From the NCBI GenBank assembly GCA_035525225.1, contig DATLFA010000081.1:1-64000 (forward strand): a stretch of 64,000 bases of DNA, read 5' to 3'. The notes under the pieces were generated by a model. That model was not told the origin of the DNA, did not search any database, and was given only the letters and a program-made list of their open reading frames with translations. Every line of letters starts with the position of its first letter. Within the stretch, counting starts at the first letter, position 1. The DNA is from DATLFA01 sp035525225. GTDB taxonomy: Bacteria; Actinomycetota; Acidimicrobiia; Acidimicrobiales; WLNW01. Position numbers and translations under genes: made by a program. Shown here piece by piece: positions 26,207-34,494 of the stretch.

Positions 26207-27130
26207 TCAGTTACGAAATGGTTCGACCAGGTGCTCGCCAAACCACTTGGCGCCCTGGTCTGCCGCGATCTCGAGTTGAGACCGGTTGCTGTACAGCACC
26301 ATGTGCGTCGTGTGATCGACCACGAACAAACGCTTCTTGCTCGTCGGAATCGAGTTGAAGGCGCGGATCTCGTGATCCCACATCGTGATGTCGTCACCCT
26401 CCGCGACGATCATCAGCGTCGGCGTGTTGAGAATGCGGCTGGTGTAGGGGAACACGTCGTAATTCATGAGCAACTCGACGGATGCGACCGTGTTGCGGTG
26501 CTCGTGCGCCGGAGCGACGGTGCGTTGCAACTCGAGAAAAACCTCTGTTACCTCCGGGAAGGGCCACGTGACGAGTTCGGTTGCCGGATTCGCGCTCGAC
26601 ATCGGGAGGTAGCCGTACTCGCCGGACTCGAATCGGGCGCGGCGATCGGCCAGCACCGCTTCGCGCAAACGACGAAAGCCCACCGCTCCGTGCACTCGCT
26701 CCATGTTGACCCAACCGTCGACGACGGGGATCGTCGAGACGATGCACTTGACGCGCGGATCGAGCGCGCCGACGACCAGCGAGTGGCCGCCGCTGTAGGA
26801 GATGCCCCATATGCCGATGCGGTCGCCGTCGATGCCGTCGAGGGTTTCGGCAAAGCTGATGGCGTTGCGATAGTCCTCGATCTGATCCCACGGATCGAGG
26901 TGCTGGCGGGGCGCGCCGTCGCTCGATCCCAACCGGCGATAGTCGAACACCAACGCCGCGCACCCGGCACGCAGGAACGCCGCGGCGTAGTGTGGTTGCA
27001 CCAGTTCTTTCACGTAGCACCAGCCGCCCGCCATCACGACGATCGGCACGGGACCAGTGGCGTCATCCGGACGGTACAAATGGGCGCGAACGATCTCGCC
27101 CCCGCTTCGGAACTCGACGTCTTCACGCAT
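26207..27130 (-). CDS. Alpha/beta hydrolase (X-Pro dipeptidyl-peptidase/S15-like)
   Basis: A 307-aa alpha/beta hydrolase. IVVMAGGWCYVKELVQPHYA is the oxyanion region, FDYRRLGSSDG follows strand 4, the nucleophile elbow is GISYSGG, an acid lies around TLMIVAEGDDITMWDHE, and the catalytic His is probably in VVDHTTHMVL. There is no signal peptide. It probably cleaves an ester, lactone or thioester to give the acid that the adjacent CoA ligase activates. First gene of the hydrolase-ligase-GntR operon, with ATG at 27130 and a palindromic site 28 bp upstream. Confidence 0.82.
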   Translation of the reverse strand: MREDVEFRSGGEIVRAHLYRPDDATGPVPIVVMAGGWCYVKELVQPHYAAAFLRAGCAALVFDYRRLGSSDGAPRQHLDPWDQIEDYRNAISFAETLDGIDGDRIGIWGISYSGGHSLVVGALDPRVKCIVSTIPVVDGWVNMERVHGAVGFRRLREAVLADRRARFESGEYGYLPMSSANPATELVTWPFPEVTEVFLELQRTVAPAHEHRNTVASVELLMNYDVFPYTSRILNTPTLMIVAEGDDITMWDHEIRAFNSIPTSKKRLFVVDHTTHMVLYSNRSQLEIAADQGAKWFGEHLVEPFRN

Positions 27131-27157
27131 GATGTGCCCCCAACGAGCTGACCAAGA

Positions 27158-27178
27158 TTCGAAGATTCCATCTTAGAA
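27158..27178. promoter_or_regulatory. Inverted repeat, candidate operator between divergent genes
   Basis: TTCGAAGAT-TCC-ATCTTAGAA: 9-bp arms with one mismatch around a 3-bp centre. The AT-rich core and three AAGATT copies in the surrounding 30 bp stand out from the GC-rich background. It lies between the hydrolase-ligase-GntR operon (minus strand, start 27130) and the GYD gene (27250). A GntR dimer site for the co-encoded regulator is a reasonable guess, although the half-site is not a textbook FadR motif. Confidence 0.45.
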
Positions 27179-27249
27179 GATTGCGCCGGCATCTTGCCAC
27201 CTGGGCGTTCGCGAAGGAGACTCCGCGTTACCAACGAAAGGGGGCCGTC

Positions 27250-27570
27250 ATGGCGAAATATCTCGTCGTCGCGTCCTATACCGCAGACGGCATCAAGGGG
27301 ATCATGAGCAAAGGCGGTTCGGCCCGCCGAGACGCCGTTGCGAAGATGGCGAGCGGTCTCGGGGGCAAGGTCGAGAGCTTCTATTTCGGCTTCGGCGAGG
27401 GCGACGCCTACGTGACCGTCGAACTTCCCGACAACATATCGGCCGCCGCCGTCGGCTTGGCCGTCAGCGCCTCTGGCCTCGCCAGCACCAAGACCGTCGT
27501 GTTGCTCACTCCGGAGGAAATCGACCAGGCCGCCAAGATCCAAGTCGGATATAAGGGCCCCGGCGCGTAG
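27250..27570 (+). CDS. GYD-domain protein
   Basis: A 106-aa protein starting MAKYLVVASYTADGIKGIMS. The first segment fits GYD domains (Y-x-x-L-x-x-Y-T-x-x-G-x-K), followed by GGSARRDAVAKMASGLGGKVE and FYFGFGEGDAYVTVELPD. The strong GAAAGGGGG ribosome site fixes ATG 27250. The domain is an alpha/beta-barrel dimer of unknown function, found next to diverse metabolic genes. It lies 16 bp before an epimerase-like gene on the same strand. Confidence 0.85.
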   Translation: MAKYLVVASYTADGIKGIMSKGGSARRDAVAKMASGLGGKVESFYFGFGEGDAYVTVELPDNISAAAVGLAVSASGLASTKTVVLLTPEEIDQAAKIQVGYKGPGA

Positions 27571-27586
27571 CTCGCCCTTCTCGGGC

Positions 27587-28687
27587 ATGATGCCGTCCGC
27601 ATTGTTGATCGGGGGTACCGGGCCGACGGGTCCGCCGATCGCGCGCGGCCTCGAGGCCCGTGGATTTGCGGTGACGATCTTGCATTCGGGCAACCACGAG
27701 GTGCCCGAGGTCGCGCATCTGCGTCACCTGCACGGTGACGTGTTCAGCGAAGAGGGTCTGCGCTCGGTCCTGGGCGACGAGTCATTCGATGTCGCGATCG
27801 CGAACTACGGCCGCCTGCGCGCCATAGCCGACGTGTTGCGAGGGCGAGTCGGCCGGTTGCTCTCGATCGGTGGGGTGCCTGTCTATCGAGGGTTCTTCGA
27901 CCCCACCCTGCATGTACCGCCAGGGCTGCCGATACCGATTCGCGAGGACGATGATCTCGCGACCGAAGCCGATGACGGCAAGAGCTACCGCATCGGGCGA
28001 ACCGAACGGCTGCTTTTCGATACGCACCCGACCGCGACGCATTTTCGCTATCCGTACGTGTACGGACCGCGACAACTCGCACCGCGCGAGTGGTGCGTCA
28101 TTCGGCGAGTGCTCGATCGGCGGCCGTTTCTGGTGCTCCCCGACGACGGATTGAGCCTCATCCCGTTCGGCTTCGTCGAGAACCTCGCGCACGCGCTACT
28201 GCTCGCGATCGATCACCCGCAGGCATCGATGGGCGAGACATTCAACTGCGGCGACGACGAAAAGCTGACGATCCGCCAGGTGGCCGAGATCATCACCGAT
28301 GAACTCGACCACGAGTGGGAACTGCTGTCGATGCCCGCAGTGTTCGCGATCTCTGCGCGCCCGCTGATGATGAACTACCGCACGACCCATCGCGTCATGG
28401 ACACGTCGAGGCTGCGCGAGCGATTGGGATATCGCGACGTCGTACCCGCGCGCGAGGCCGTGCGCCGCGCGACGCGTTGGCTCGTCGAAAACCCGCCCGA
28501 GCGCGGCGGCTACGAGGAGACCGCGCTGCAAGACCCGTTCGACTACGAGGCCGAAGATCGACTGGCTCGTTGGTGGCGCGACGCGATCGCACATCCACCT
28601 GATCTCGGCTATGTCGAGCTACCCGGCTACGGCAAGTCGTACGCGGGGCCGGGCACCCGCAACGTCCGGGCGGACACGCGCATCTGA
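27587..28687 (+). CDS. NAD-dependent epimerase/dehydratase-family protein
   Basis: A 366-aa extended SDR. GGTGPTGPPIARGLEARG is the Rossmann motif, HSGNHEVPEVAHLRHLHGD the cofactor side, and FRYPYVYGPRQLAPREW with FNCGDDEKLTIRQVAEII are the usual substrate-domain segments of epimerase-like RNA-binding/UDP-sugar relatives. The classical YxxxK is degenerate: SYRIGRTERLLF lies where YGxSK is expected, so a catalytic role as epimerase is doubtful. Two ATGs (27587, 27590) are adjacent. Downstream it is separated by 10 bp from the acetoacetate decarboxylase-like gene, suggesting an operon 27250-29495. Confidence 0.8.
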   Translation: MMPSALLIGGTGPTGPPIARGLEARGFAVTILHSGNHEVPEVAHLRHLHGDVFSEEGLRSVLGDESFDVAIANYGRLRAIADVLRGRVGRLLSIGGVPVYRGFFDPTLHVPPGLPIPIREDDDLATEADDGKSYRIGRTERLLFDTHPTATHFRYPYVYGPRQLAPREWCVIRRVLDRRPFLVLPDDGLSLIPFGFVENLAHALLLAIDHPQASMGETFNCGDDEKLTIRQVAEIITDELDHEWELLSMPAVFAISARPLMMNYRTTHRVMDTSRLRERLGYRDVVPAREAVRRATRWLVENPPERGGYEETALQDPFDYEAEDRLARWWRDAIAHPPDLGYVELPGYGKSYAGPGTRNVRADTRI

Positions 28688-28697
28688 TGGCGCCCCG

Positions 28698-29495
28698 ATG
28701 AGCCTGCAAGGTTGGAGCCTGCCGCTTTCCCCGGGCGGACACGCATCGCTCGTGCCCGCGCCGCCGTGGCACTTCTCCGGCGACGTGATCGGTATCGACT
28801 TTCGCGGCGATCCCGCGGCAATGTCGGCGGTCGTACCGCCGCCGATGAGGGCGCTCGAGGACGGATCGGCGACCTTCGTGTTCATCGACTGGTCATCGTC
28901 GGCCGATACGGATCCCCGCATCGCCTCGGACCCCGCGCGCGGACAGTACAAAGAGGCCTACGTCGAGGTGCACGCAACGCTCGACGACGCCAAAGTGGCC
29001 CGCGTGCCCTACATCTGGGTCGACAACGACTTGTCGTTCGCGCGCGGCCACATCCAAGGCTTCCCCAAGAAGCTCGGCACCATCGCCATCACCCGACCCG
29101 TCACCGTGGGCCGCGGTGGCCCGTGCCTCGAAACGGGTGCCGCGTTCACCGGCCACGTCGCCAGCCTCGGGCGTCAACTCGCACGGGGCACGGTCACACT
29201 CGACGCGCCCTCGCCGCCGGGCTTCATTCCCCGAGCGATGCGATTGCCGATATGGCACACGCGACTCGTTCCTGATCTCGCCGGCGGCGACCCGCTCGTC
29301 TACGACCTCGCGCGCAACCAACTGACCAACTTCGAGATTGCCGACGCGTGGGAGGGTCGCGGGCAACTCGAGTTCTACGAATCGGACTTCGAAGAGCTCG
29401 CCGCACTGCAACCGCTCGAGATCACCGGCGGCTTCCGCTGCTCGATCGCGTTCACCATCACCGGCGCCGAAGTCCGGCCGAACACCCCGCTCTGA
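28698..29495 (+). CDS. Acetoacetate decarboxylase-fold protein
   Basis: A 265-aa protein of the ADC family. PPWHFSGDVIGIDFRGDP is the N-terminal strand pair, YKEAYVEVHATLDD the central sheet, and HIQGFPKKLGTIAITRP contains the Lys-Lys pair whose first member is the Schiff-base Lys in Clostridium ADC. ATG 28698 is preferred over an in-frame GTG at 28611 that would overlap the epimerase gene. Family members decarboxylate beta-keto acids or act as aldolase/dehydratases; the intact Lys suggests real imine chemistry. Third gene in the GYD-epimerase-ADC string. Confidence 0.82.
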   Translation: MSLQGWSLPLSPGGHASLVPAPPWHFSGDVIGIDFRGDPAAMSAVVPPPMRALEDGSATFVFIDWSSSADTDPRIASDPARGQYKEAYVEVHATLDDAKVARVPYIWVDNDLSFARGHIQGFPKKLGTIAITRPVTVGRGGPCLETGAAFTGHVASLGRQLARGTVTLDAPSPPGFIPRAMRLPIWHTRLVPDLAGGDPLVYDLARNQLTNFEIADAWEGRGQLEFYESDFEELAALQPLEITGGFRCSIAFTITGAEVRPNTPL

Positions 29496-29496
29496 A

Positions 29497-29510
29497 GGCC
29501 CGCTCGGGCC
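29497..29510. terminator. Short GC hairpin between convergent genes
   Basis: GGCCCG (29497-29502) and CGGGCC (29505-29510) are perfect inverted copies just after the ADC stop and 19 bp before the stop of the convergent FAD oxidase. The inner pairs must open to make a loop. It could serve both strands. No T-tract. Confidence 0.4.
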
Positions 29511-29528
29511 CGCCGGAGTGACCGGCAG

Positions 29529-30905
29529 CTAGTCGAAGATGCAGCCGGGGTTGAGGATGCCGTGGGGGTCGAACGCCGCCTTGATACGCCGTTGCAACGC
29601 CAGCTTGGCCGGGTCTTCGAGCGCTTGGTAGTAGCGCTTCTTGGTACGGCCGATGCCGTGCTCGCCAGAGATGGCACCGCCCATCGCCATGCCCATCTCG
29701 AAGATCGCCGACAGCAGCTTCGACCGGCGGTCGGCGTCAGGCTCGTACACCGAGAAGTGGATGTTGCCATCGCCCGCGTGTCCGCACCCGAACACCCTCG
29801 ACCCCTGCTCGCTCGTGAGCTGCTGGACGCGGCGAAGATACGCGGGGATGCGATTGCGGGGCACGACCATGTCGATCACGTCGTCCGCGCCCGCGGCCTT
29901 GACCATCCAAAAAGCGCTTTCGCGGGCCGCCAGCAAGTCGGCACCTTGTCCAGGTGGCAACACATACACGTCGTACGCGCCGGCGCGGGACAGTTGCGTG
30001 GCCACGTCGCCCACGTCGTGCTCGAGACGATCCTCGGTGCGGCCCTCGAGCACTACGACGAGATACGCCTCGGTGGCCGCTTCGACCGCCGCCGGGATAC
30101 CGAGCGCGAGGTCGTTCATGCGCAGCAAACCGCGCATCGTGGAACGGTCGATGTATTCCAAGATCATCGGCTGCACGCCCGACGCGACCACCTGCGGGAT
30201 CACTTCTGCCACCGAGTCGATGGTCGCGAACGGAGCAAGGATCGACGCGCTGTAGTGCAACCTCGGGTGCAGCCGCAACGTCGCCTCGGTGACCAACGCC
30301 AGCGTGCCCTCGGAGCCGATGATCAACTGCGTGAGGTCATAGCCGCTCGTGTTCTTCACAAACCGCCCACCGGTACGAATGACCTCACCGGTGCCGGTGA
30401 CCGCCTCGATACCCAATACCTGATGGCGCGTGACGCCGTACTTCACGGCACGCATGCCGCCGGCGTTGGTCGCCACATTGCCCCCGAGGCTCGCAGCATT
30501 GGTGCCCGGAAACACCGGGTACACGAGACCGTGCTTCGCCGTTTCCCGGTCGAGCTCGGCCAACGTGAGACCGGGCTGCACGATCGCCACGTGACCAGCG
30601 TCGTCGATCTCGAGCACGGCCGACATTCGTTCGAACGATACGACCAGACCCCCGAGCAATGGGATGCACGCACCGGACAAGCCCGTGCCGGCGCCGCGCG
30701 CGGTGACGGCGACGCCGAGCTCGCACGCAATCTCGATGACGGCGGCCACCTCGGCCGTCGCGGACGGGAAGACCACTGCGGCGGGGCGCACCGGCAGCGC
30801 CTTCAACGTCTCGTCGACGCAATAGTCGGGGCCGATGGCCTCGCCCGCGAGTACTGCGTCTCGACCGACCGCCGCGATCAACCGGTCGACGAAGTGACCC
30901 GCCAT
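29529..30905 (-). CDS. FAD-linked oxidase, GlcD/D-lactate dehydrogenase type
   Basis: A 458-aa VAO-family flavoprotein. PSATAEVAAVIEIACELGVA with TARGAGTGLSGACIPLLGG and PGTNAASLGGNVATNAGG form the PP-loop/FAD domain (first half); FGCGHAGDGNIHFSVYEPD and AISGEHGIGRTKKRYY are the C-terminal substrate-domain motifs of glycolate oxidase GlcD and D-lactate dehydrogenase. A 2-hydroxy-acid dehydrogenase is expected. Some relatives need an Fe-S partner (GlcF), which is not adjacent. ATG 30905 starts at MAGHFVDRLIAAVGRDAVL, a normal N-terminus. The 69-bp gap to the divergent SDR holds both promoters. Confidence 0.9.
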   Translation of the reverse strand: MAGHFVDRLIAAVGRDAVLAGEAIGPDYCVDETLKALPVRPAAVVFPSATAEVAAVIEIACELGVAVTARGAGTGLSGACIPLLGGLVVSFERMSAVLEIDDAGHVAIVQPGLTLAELDRETAKHGLVYPVFPGTNAASLGGNVATNAGGMRAVKYGVTRHQVLGIEAVTGTGEVIRTGGRFVKNTSGYDLTQLIIGSEGTLALVTEATLRLHPRLHYSASILAPFATIDSVAEVIPQVVASGVQPMILEYIDRSTMRGLLRMNDLALGIPAAVEAATEAYLVVVLEGRTEDRLEHDVGDVATQLSRAGAYDVYVLPPGQGADLLAARESAFWMVKAAGADDVIDMVVPRNRIPAYLRRVQQLTSEQGSRVFGCGHAGDGNIHFSVYEPDADRRSKLLSAIFEMGMAMGGAISGEHGIGRTKKRYYQALEDPAKLALQRRIKAAFDPHGILNPGCIFD

Positions 30906-30974
30906 AGGAACGGGAATCTACAGGGTCGCGGGCCGCCGCCGACGCAACCTGCGACATGATGCAAGGATGCGGTC

Positions 30975-31832
30975 ATGAGCTCACAACAACCCACCGATGT
31001 CACCCCGATCGAAGACTGGAATCGACTGCTCGACGGCAAGGTCGCCGTCGTCACCGGTGGAGGTGACGGCATCGGTGGCGCAGTCTCGCGCTTGTTCGCC
31101 GAACACGGGGCGTTGGTCGAGATCGCCGAAATCGACCCCGAGCGCGCAGAGCGCAAACGGGCAGAGATCGAAGCGGGCGGCGGCACCATGCGGGCCCACG
31201 TCGTCGACGTCACGAATCAAGCGGACGTCGACCGCCTAGCCGAAGCGGTGCTCGGCACGCACGGCCGCGTCGACGTGCTGATCAACAACGTCGGCGACTA
31301 TCGGCCGCTCGTGCGATTCCAGGACTCCACCCCCGAGTCGTGGAACGCGATGTACTCGATCAACCTCTTGCACTTCTTCGCCGTTACGCGCGCGTTCATA
31401 GGATCGATGATCGAGCATCACCGCGGTGCGATCGTCAATGTGCACTCCGTCGAAGGCATGCGCGGCTATCCGGGCGAGCCCGTATATGGCGCAATGAAGG
31501 CCGCGGTCGCACACTTCACGACCAATCTCGCGGTCAACATGGGTCGTCACGGCATCCGCGTGAATGCCATCGGACCCGACCTCACACAGACGCCGCAAGT
31601 CGACTACCTCACCGGCTTCGAAGACGCCGATCACCTCTGGCCGTCGTGGGCCCCCGTTGGCCGACTCGGCTGGCCCGAAGACCAGGCGCGCGTCGCACTG
31701 TTCCTCGCGTCCGACATGTCGGGCTACGTCACCGGACACAACATTCCCGTGGACGGCGGCACGAAGGCCGGCGCGGGATGGTTCTTCTCCCCGACCGCGC
31801 GACGCTTCGTCAATCGACCCAAGACATTGTGA
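30975..31832 (+). CDS. Short-chain dehydrogenase/reductase, paralogue of the SDR at 16107
   Basis: A 285-aa SDR. VTGGGDGIGG is the cofactor motif, NNVGDY is the central-sheet motif, VHSVEG holds the catalytic Ser and YGAMK the Tyr/Lys pair. The C-terminal tail GAGWFFSPTARRFVNRP aligns with that of the SDR at 16107 (GGWYRTPTRWVNSP), and both carry SVEGMR after the active-site Ser, so they share a subfamily. Divergent from the GlcD-like gene. Substrate unknown; dehydrogenation of a cyclic or branched alcohol would fit the surroundings. Confidence 0.87.
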   Translation: MSSQQPTDVTPIEDWNRLLDGKVAVVTGGGDGIGGAVSRLFAEHGALVEIAEIDPERAERKRAEIEAGGGTMRAHVVDVTNQADVDRLAEAVLGTHGRVDVLINNVGDYRPLVRFQDSTPESWNAMYSINLLHFFAVTRAFIGSMIEHHRGAIVNVHSVEGMRGYPGEPVYGAMKAAVAHFTTNLAVNMGRHGIRVNAIGPDLTQTPQVDYLTGFEDADHLWPSWAPVGRLGWPEDQARVALFLASDMSGYVTGHNIPVDGGTKAGAGWFFSPTARRFVNRPKTL

Positions 31833-31882
31833 GTGCGGCGCTCGCGCCGCGTCGACCTCTTTGCAGTTTGGAAGGAACGCCG

Positions 31883-32860
31883 ATGGCCGAATGCCACACG
31901 CGCGTGTATCGCAAGGGTGTCCTCGAGGCCCAAGATTTCGAACTTGCACGGGTGTCGGACTATCTTCTCGACCCCGACACGATCGTGTGGGTCGACTTCT
32001 GCGCGCCGACAAAGGCGCAGCTCGATGAGCTCGCAGGCGAACTCGGACTGCACGAACTCGCCGTCGAAGACGCACTCGGCGAGCACCAGCGGCCCAAGCT
32101 CGATCACTACGAAAGCCATCTGTTCCTGTCGTGTCACGCTGTTCGGGTCAACGGCGACAAGGGGGGCCTCGAAGTCACCGAGATCGACTCGTTCATCAAC
32201 GAGCGCTGGTTGATCACGGTGCGCAAGGACGAGGGTTTCTCCATGGCCCCCGTGCTGCAACGATGGGACCGTTCTGCCGATCTGATCGATAGCGGTGTCT
32301 CGTTTTTGCTGTACGGGTTGCTCGACGTCGTCGTCGACAGCTACTTCGACACCGTTGAAGCCTTCGACGATTTCTACGACGAGATCAGCGAGGGCATATT
32401 TTCCGACAATCCGCTCGACCCGGCACAGCAACGGCTCTGGTTCGAGATGCGGCGAGCGCTCGTGAAGTTCCATCGGCTCGTGGTGCCGATGCGCGAGGCC
32501 GTCAGCGGGCTGATGCGCCGCGAACACTCGGCCGTCTCGGCTGACCTGTACCCGTACTACCAAGACGTCTACGACCACATACTGCGCGTCACCGAATCCA
32601 CGGATGCGCTGCGCGATCTCGTGGGCACCATCGTCGAGACCAACCTGAGCCTGCGCGACTATCGCCAGAACCAAGTGATGAAGAAGGTGACCAGCTGGGC
32701 GGCGATCATCGCGGTGCCGACCCTCATCACCGGGTACTACGGCATGAACCTACCCTACCCCGGCTCGGGCAAGGACTGGGGTGTCATGGTCTCCGCGGCA
32801 CTCATCGTCTTGGTGTCGGGCAGCCTCTACGCGGTGTTCCGCCGGCGAGAGTGGCTGTAG
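31883..32860 (+). CDS. corA: CorA-family magnesium/divalent cation channel
   Basis: A 325-aa CorA protein. The N-terminal cytoplasmic domain (residues 1 to about 260) includes WVDFCAPTKAQLDELAGELG and EDALGEHQRPKLDHYESHLF. A long helix (YFDTVEAFDDFYDEI onwards) leads to TM1 SWAAIIAVPTLITGYYGMN, carrying the selectivity motif (Y)GMN at its end, then TM2 VMVSAALIVLVSGSLYAVF and a basic tail. GGAAGGA precedes ATG 31883. It imports Mg2+ across the plasma membrane. The 3' end overlaps the convergent YcnI-like gene by 34 bp. Confidence 0.95.
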   Translation: MAECHTRVYRKGVLEAQDFELARVSDYLLDPDTIVWVDFCAPTKAQLDELAGELGLHELAVEDALGEHQRPKLDHYESHLFLSCHAVRVNGDKGGLEVTEIDSFINERWLITVRKDEGFSMAPVLQRWDRSADLIDSGVSFLLYGLLDVVVDSYFDTVEAFDDFYDEISEGIFSDNPLDPAQQRLWFEMRRALVKFHRLVVPMREAVSGLMRREHSAVSADLYPYYQDVYDHILRVTESTDALRDLVGTIVETNLSLRDYRQNQVMKKVTSWAAIIAVPTLITGYYGMNLPYPGSGKDWGVMVSAALIVLVSGSLYAVFRRREWL

Positions 32861-33606
32861 CGACGCGAAACCAATAGTCCACCCGCCGCGCCGATCGCGA
32901 TCAATGCCACCAACCCGACGGTGGTCGTCCCGCCACCGTCTTCGTCATCGTCGTCGGAATCGGTGGTCGCGATCGTCGTGGTGGCCGACGACGTCGCCGT
33001 CGTGATCGCATTCGCGATCGTCGTGTTCGTTGTGAGAGTCGAGGTCGTTGTCGCGACACTTGTCGCGGGCGCGCCGGTCGTCGTGGTCGGCCGCGCGTCG
33101 GGATTGGTCGTCGGCGGCGTGGACTGCGGCGCGGTTCCGCCGGGCAACGTCGACAGCATCGGCGCCGGGTTGGCGGTGCCGGCCGCGCCGATCCAGGAGA
33201 CGACCTCGCCGGTTTTGTACGTCTGGACCGTTTCGAACGGGAACGTTCCCGCCGCCGGCGCGGTGCGCACCGCGAACTGGAACGTCTCGTCCTCGGCGAC
33301 CTCTGACCCCGGGTTCTTGGCGAACCGGAAGATTTGGCGACCTTCGACGACATCGATCGAACACGTCCACGTGGGTTTGCTCTGACACGACGACGCACCC
33401 CAACTCGCCGGTATGCGCACGGACACCGCGACGTTGTAGGTGGTGTTTTCGCGCTCATGGGGCACGTTCATCGTGAGTGTCTGTTCGCTGTTGGCGGGAT
33501 AGCCATTGGGGGCCCCGACGAACGTCGCGTGCGCGCTCGCGGGCGATGACGGCAACAAAATGAACAGCGCGGCAATCACCGCAACCGCGACCGAGGATCT
33601 GCGCAT
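32827..33606 (-). CDS. YcnI-like (DUF1775) surface protein with C-terminal anchor
   Basis: A 259-aa secreted protein. A signal peptide (RRSSVAVAVIAALFILL with SPASAHA cleavage) leaves mature His at its N-terminus, as in YcnI copper-binding proteins whose amino-terminal His and a Trp bind Cu(II). The body reads NGYPANSEQTLTMNVPHERE, VRIPASWGASSCQS and KTGEVVSWIGAAG, the DUF1775 pattern. A Thr/Ser-rich linker of about 60 residues and an Asp-rich patch (DSDDDDEDGGG) lead to one TM segment (VGLVALIAIGAAGGLLV) and a basic tail. Copper handling at the cell surface is inferred. A broken YcnI-like relative lies divergently at 33707. Confidence 0.82.
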   Translation of the reverse strand: MRRSSVAVAVIAALFILLPSSPASAHATFVGAPNGYPANSEQTLTMNVPHERENTTYNVAVSVRIPASWGASSCQSKPTWTCSIDVVEGRQIFRFAKNPGSEVAEDETFQFAVRTAPAAGTFPFETVQTYKTGEVVSWIGAAGTANPAPMLSTLPGGTAPQSTPPTTNPDARPTTTTGAPATSVATTTSTLTTNTTIANAITTATSSATTTIATTDSDDDDEDGGGTTTVGLVALIAIGAAGGLLVSRRYSHSRRRNTA

Positions 33607-33706
33607 ATCGACTACCAGTCATCGCGCGGAGCGGAAAAGTTCCATCGCTTCGCGGGAACTCGAGCCTGCCGACGCACGACTGGTCCACGATCCAGGGAGA
33701 TCACTC

Positions 33707-33992
33707 ATGAACAGAGCGCGTACGAGGTGGCGGTCCATCAGCAGGCTCCTGCTTGTCGCCTCGATGTCGCTCGCGGCGATTGGTTTCACAGCCCTGCCCG
33801 CTTCGGGTCACGCGAGTGTCCCTGCGGCAGCGACGTTCGGGTTCGCGCCCAACCCCGCGGGCGGTACAGGGGCACTCGGGACCACTCCGCCGTTACGCCC
33901 CCAACGCGTTCACCACCATCTCACTGCGGGTATTTCGCTGTCAGCTAACGCTCCACCTCCTCACGCCGAGCGGCGCCAGTTCGTTTACATGA
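33707..33992 (+). pseudogene. Secreted YcnI-like gene fragment, frameshifted and short
   Basis: An AGGGAGA ribosome site and ATG 33707 start RWRSISRLLLVASMSLAAIG with TALPASGHASV, a clear signal peptide ending at Ala-Ser-Gly-His. The mature part FGFAPNPAGGTGALGTTPP is followed in another frame (switch near 33893) by YAPNAFTTISLRV, which resembles the first strand of YcnI domains, and soon stops at TGA. Only about 65 mature residues remain against about 180 in the intact neighbour on the other strand. It is probably a dead paralogue. Its end abuts the sigma-factor start at 33994. Confidence 0.45.
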
Positions 33993-33993
33993 C

Positions 33994-34494
33994 GTGACTG
34001 TGGTAGCTGAAGCGATCGTGCGACCGTTCGAAGAGGTGGTGGCCGAACACGGCGCTGTCGTGCTGCGCGTGTGCCGCGCCATGTTGAGCCCATCCGATGC
34101 CGACGATGCGTGGGCGGAGACGTTTGTCGCCGCATTGCGGGCATACCCCGGCCTGCGCCCGGACAGCAATGTCCGCGCCTGGCTCGTCACCATCGCGTAT
34201 CGCAAGGCCATCGATCAGATCCGCGCGACCGCCCGGGCACCGGTGCCCACCGCCGCGCTGCCCGAGTTCGCGACGAGCGACCACATCTCGGCGCCGCTCG
34301 ACACGCAGTTGCGGGCAGCACTGCAAGCACTGCCGGCCAAGCAGCAGGCCGCGGTGATCTATCACTACCTCGCCGACCTTCCGTACGCGGAAGTCGGCGT
34401 ACTGCTCGAGACCAGCGAGGCGGCGGCGCGACGCAGCGCCGCCGATGGCATCGCAAACCTACGCAAGAACTACTCGAGAGGCACGCAATCATGA
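33994..34494 (+). CDS. ECF-type RNA polymerase sigma factor
   Basis: A 166-aa sigma-70 family protein starting at GTG 33994. Region 2 is FEEVVAEHGAVVLRVCRAML, SPSDADDAWAETFVAALRAY and NVRAWLVTIAYRKAIDQIR (the -10 recognition and DxxQ-like segments, with DDAWAETF in place of the usual DDVVQETF). Region 4 is LPAKQQAAVIYHYLADLPYAEV followed by the HTH GVLLETSEAAARRSAADGI. It overlaps the next gene, a methylguanine methyltransferase, by ATGA; no anti-sigma factor is adjacent. A damage-responsive regulon is a natural inference. Confidence 0.88.
   Translation: MTVVAEAIVRPFEEVVAEHGAVVLRVCRAMLSPSDADDAWAETFVAALRAYPGLRPDSNVRAWLVTIAYRKAIDQIRATARAPVPTAALPEFATSDHISAPLDTQLRAALQALPAKQQAAVIYHYLADLPYAEVGVLLETSEAAARRSAADGIANLRKNYSRGTQS

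Noticed and set aside
29562..30959. 465-aa frame opposite the GlcD-like gene
   Set aside because: Arg/His-rich shadow; the minus strand carries all FAD-oxidase motifs.
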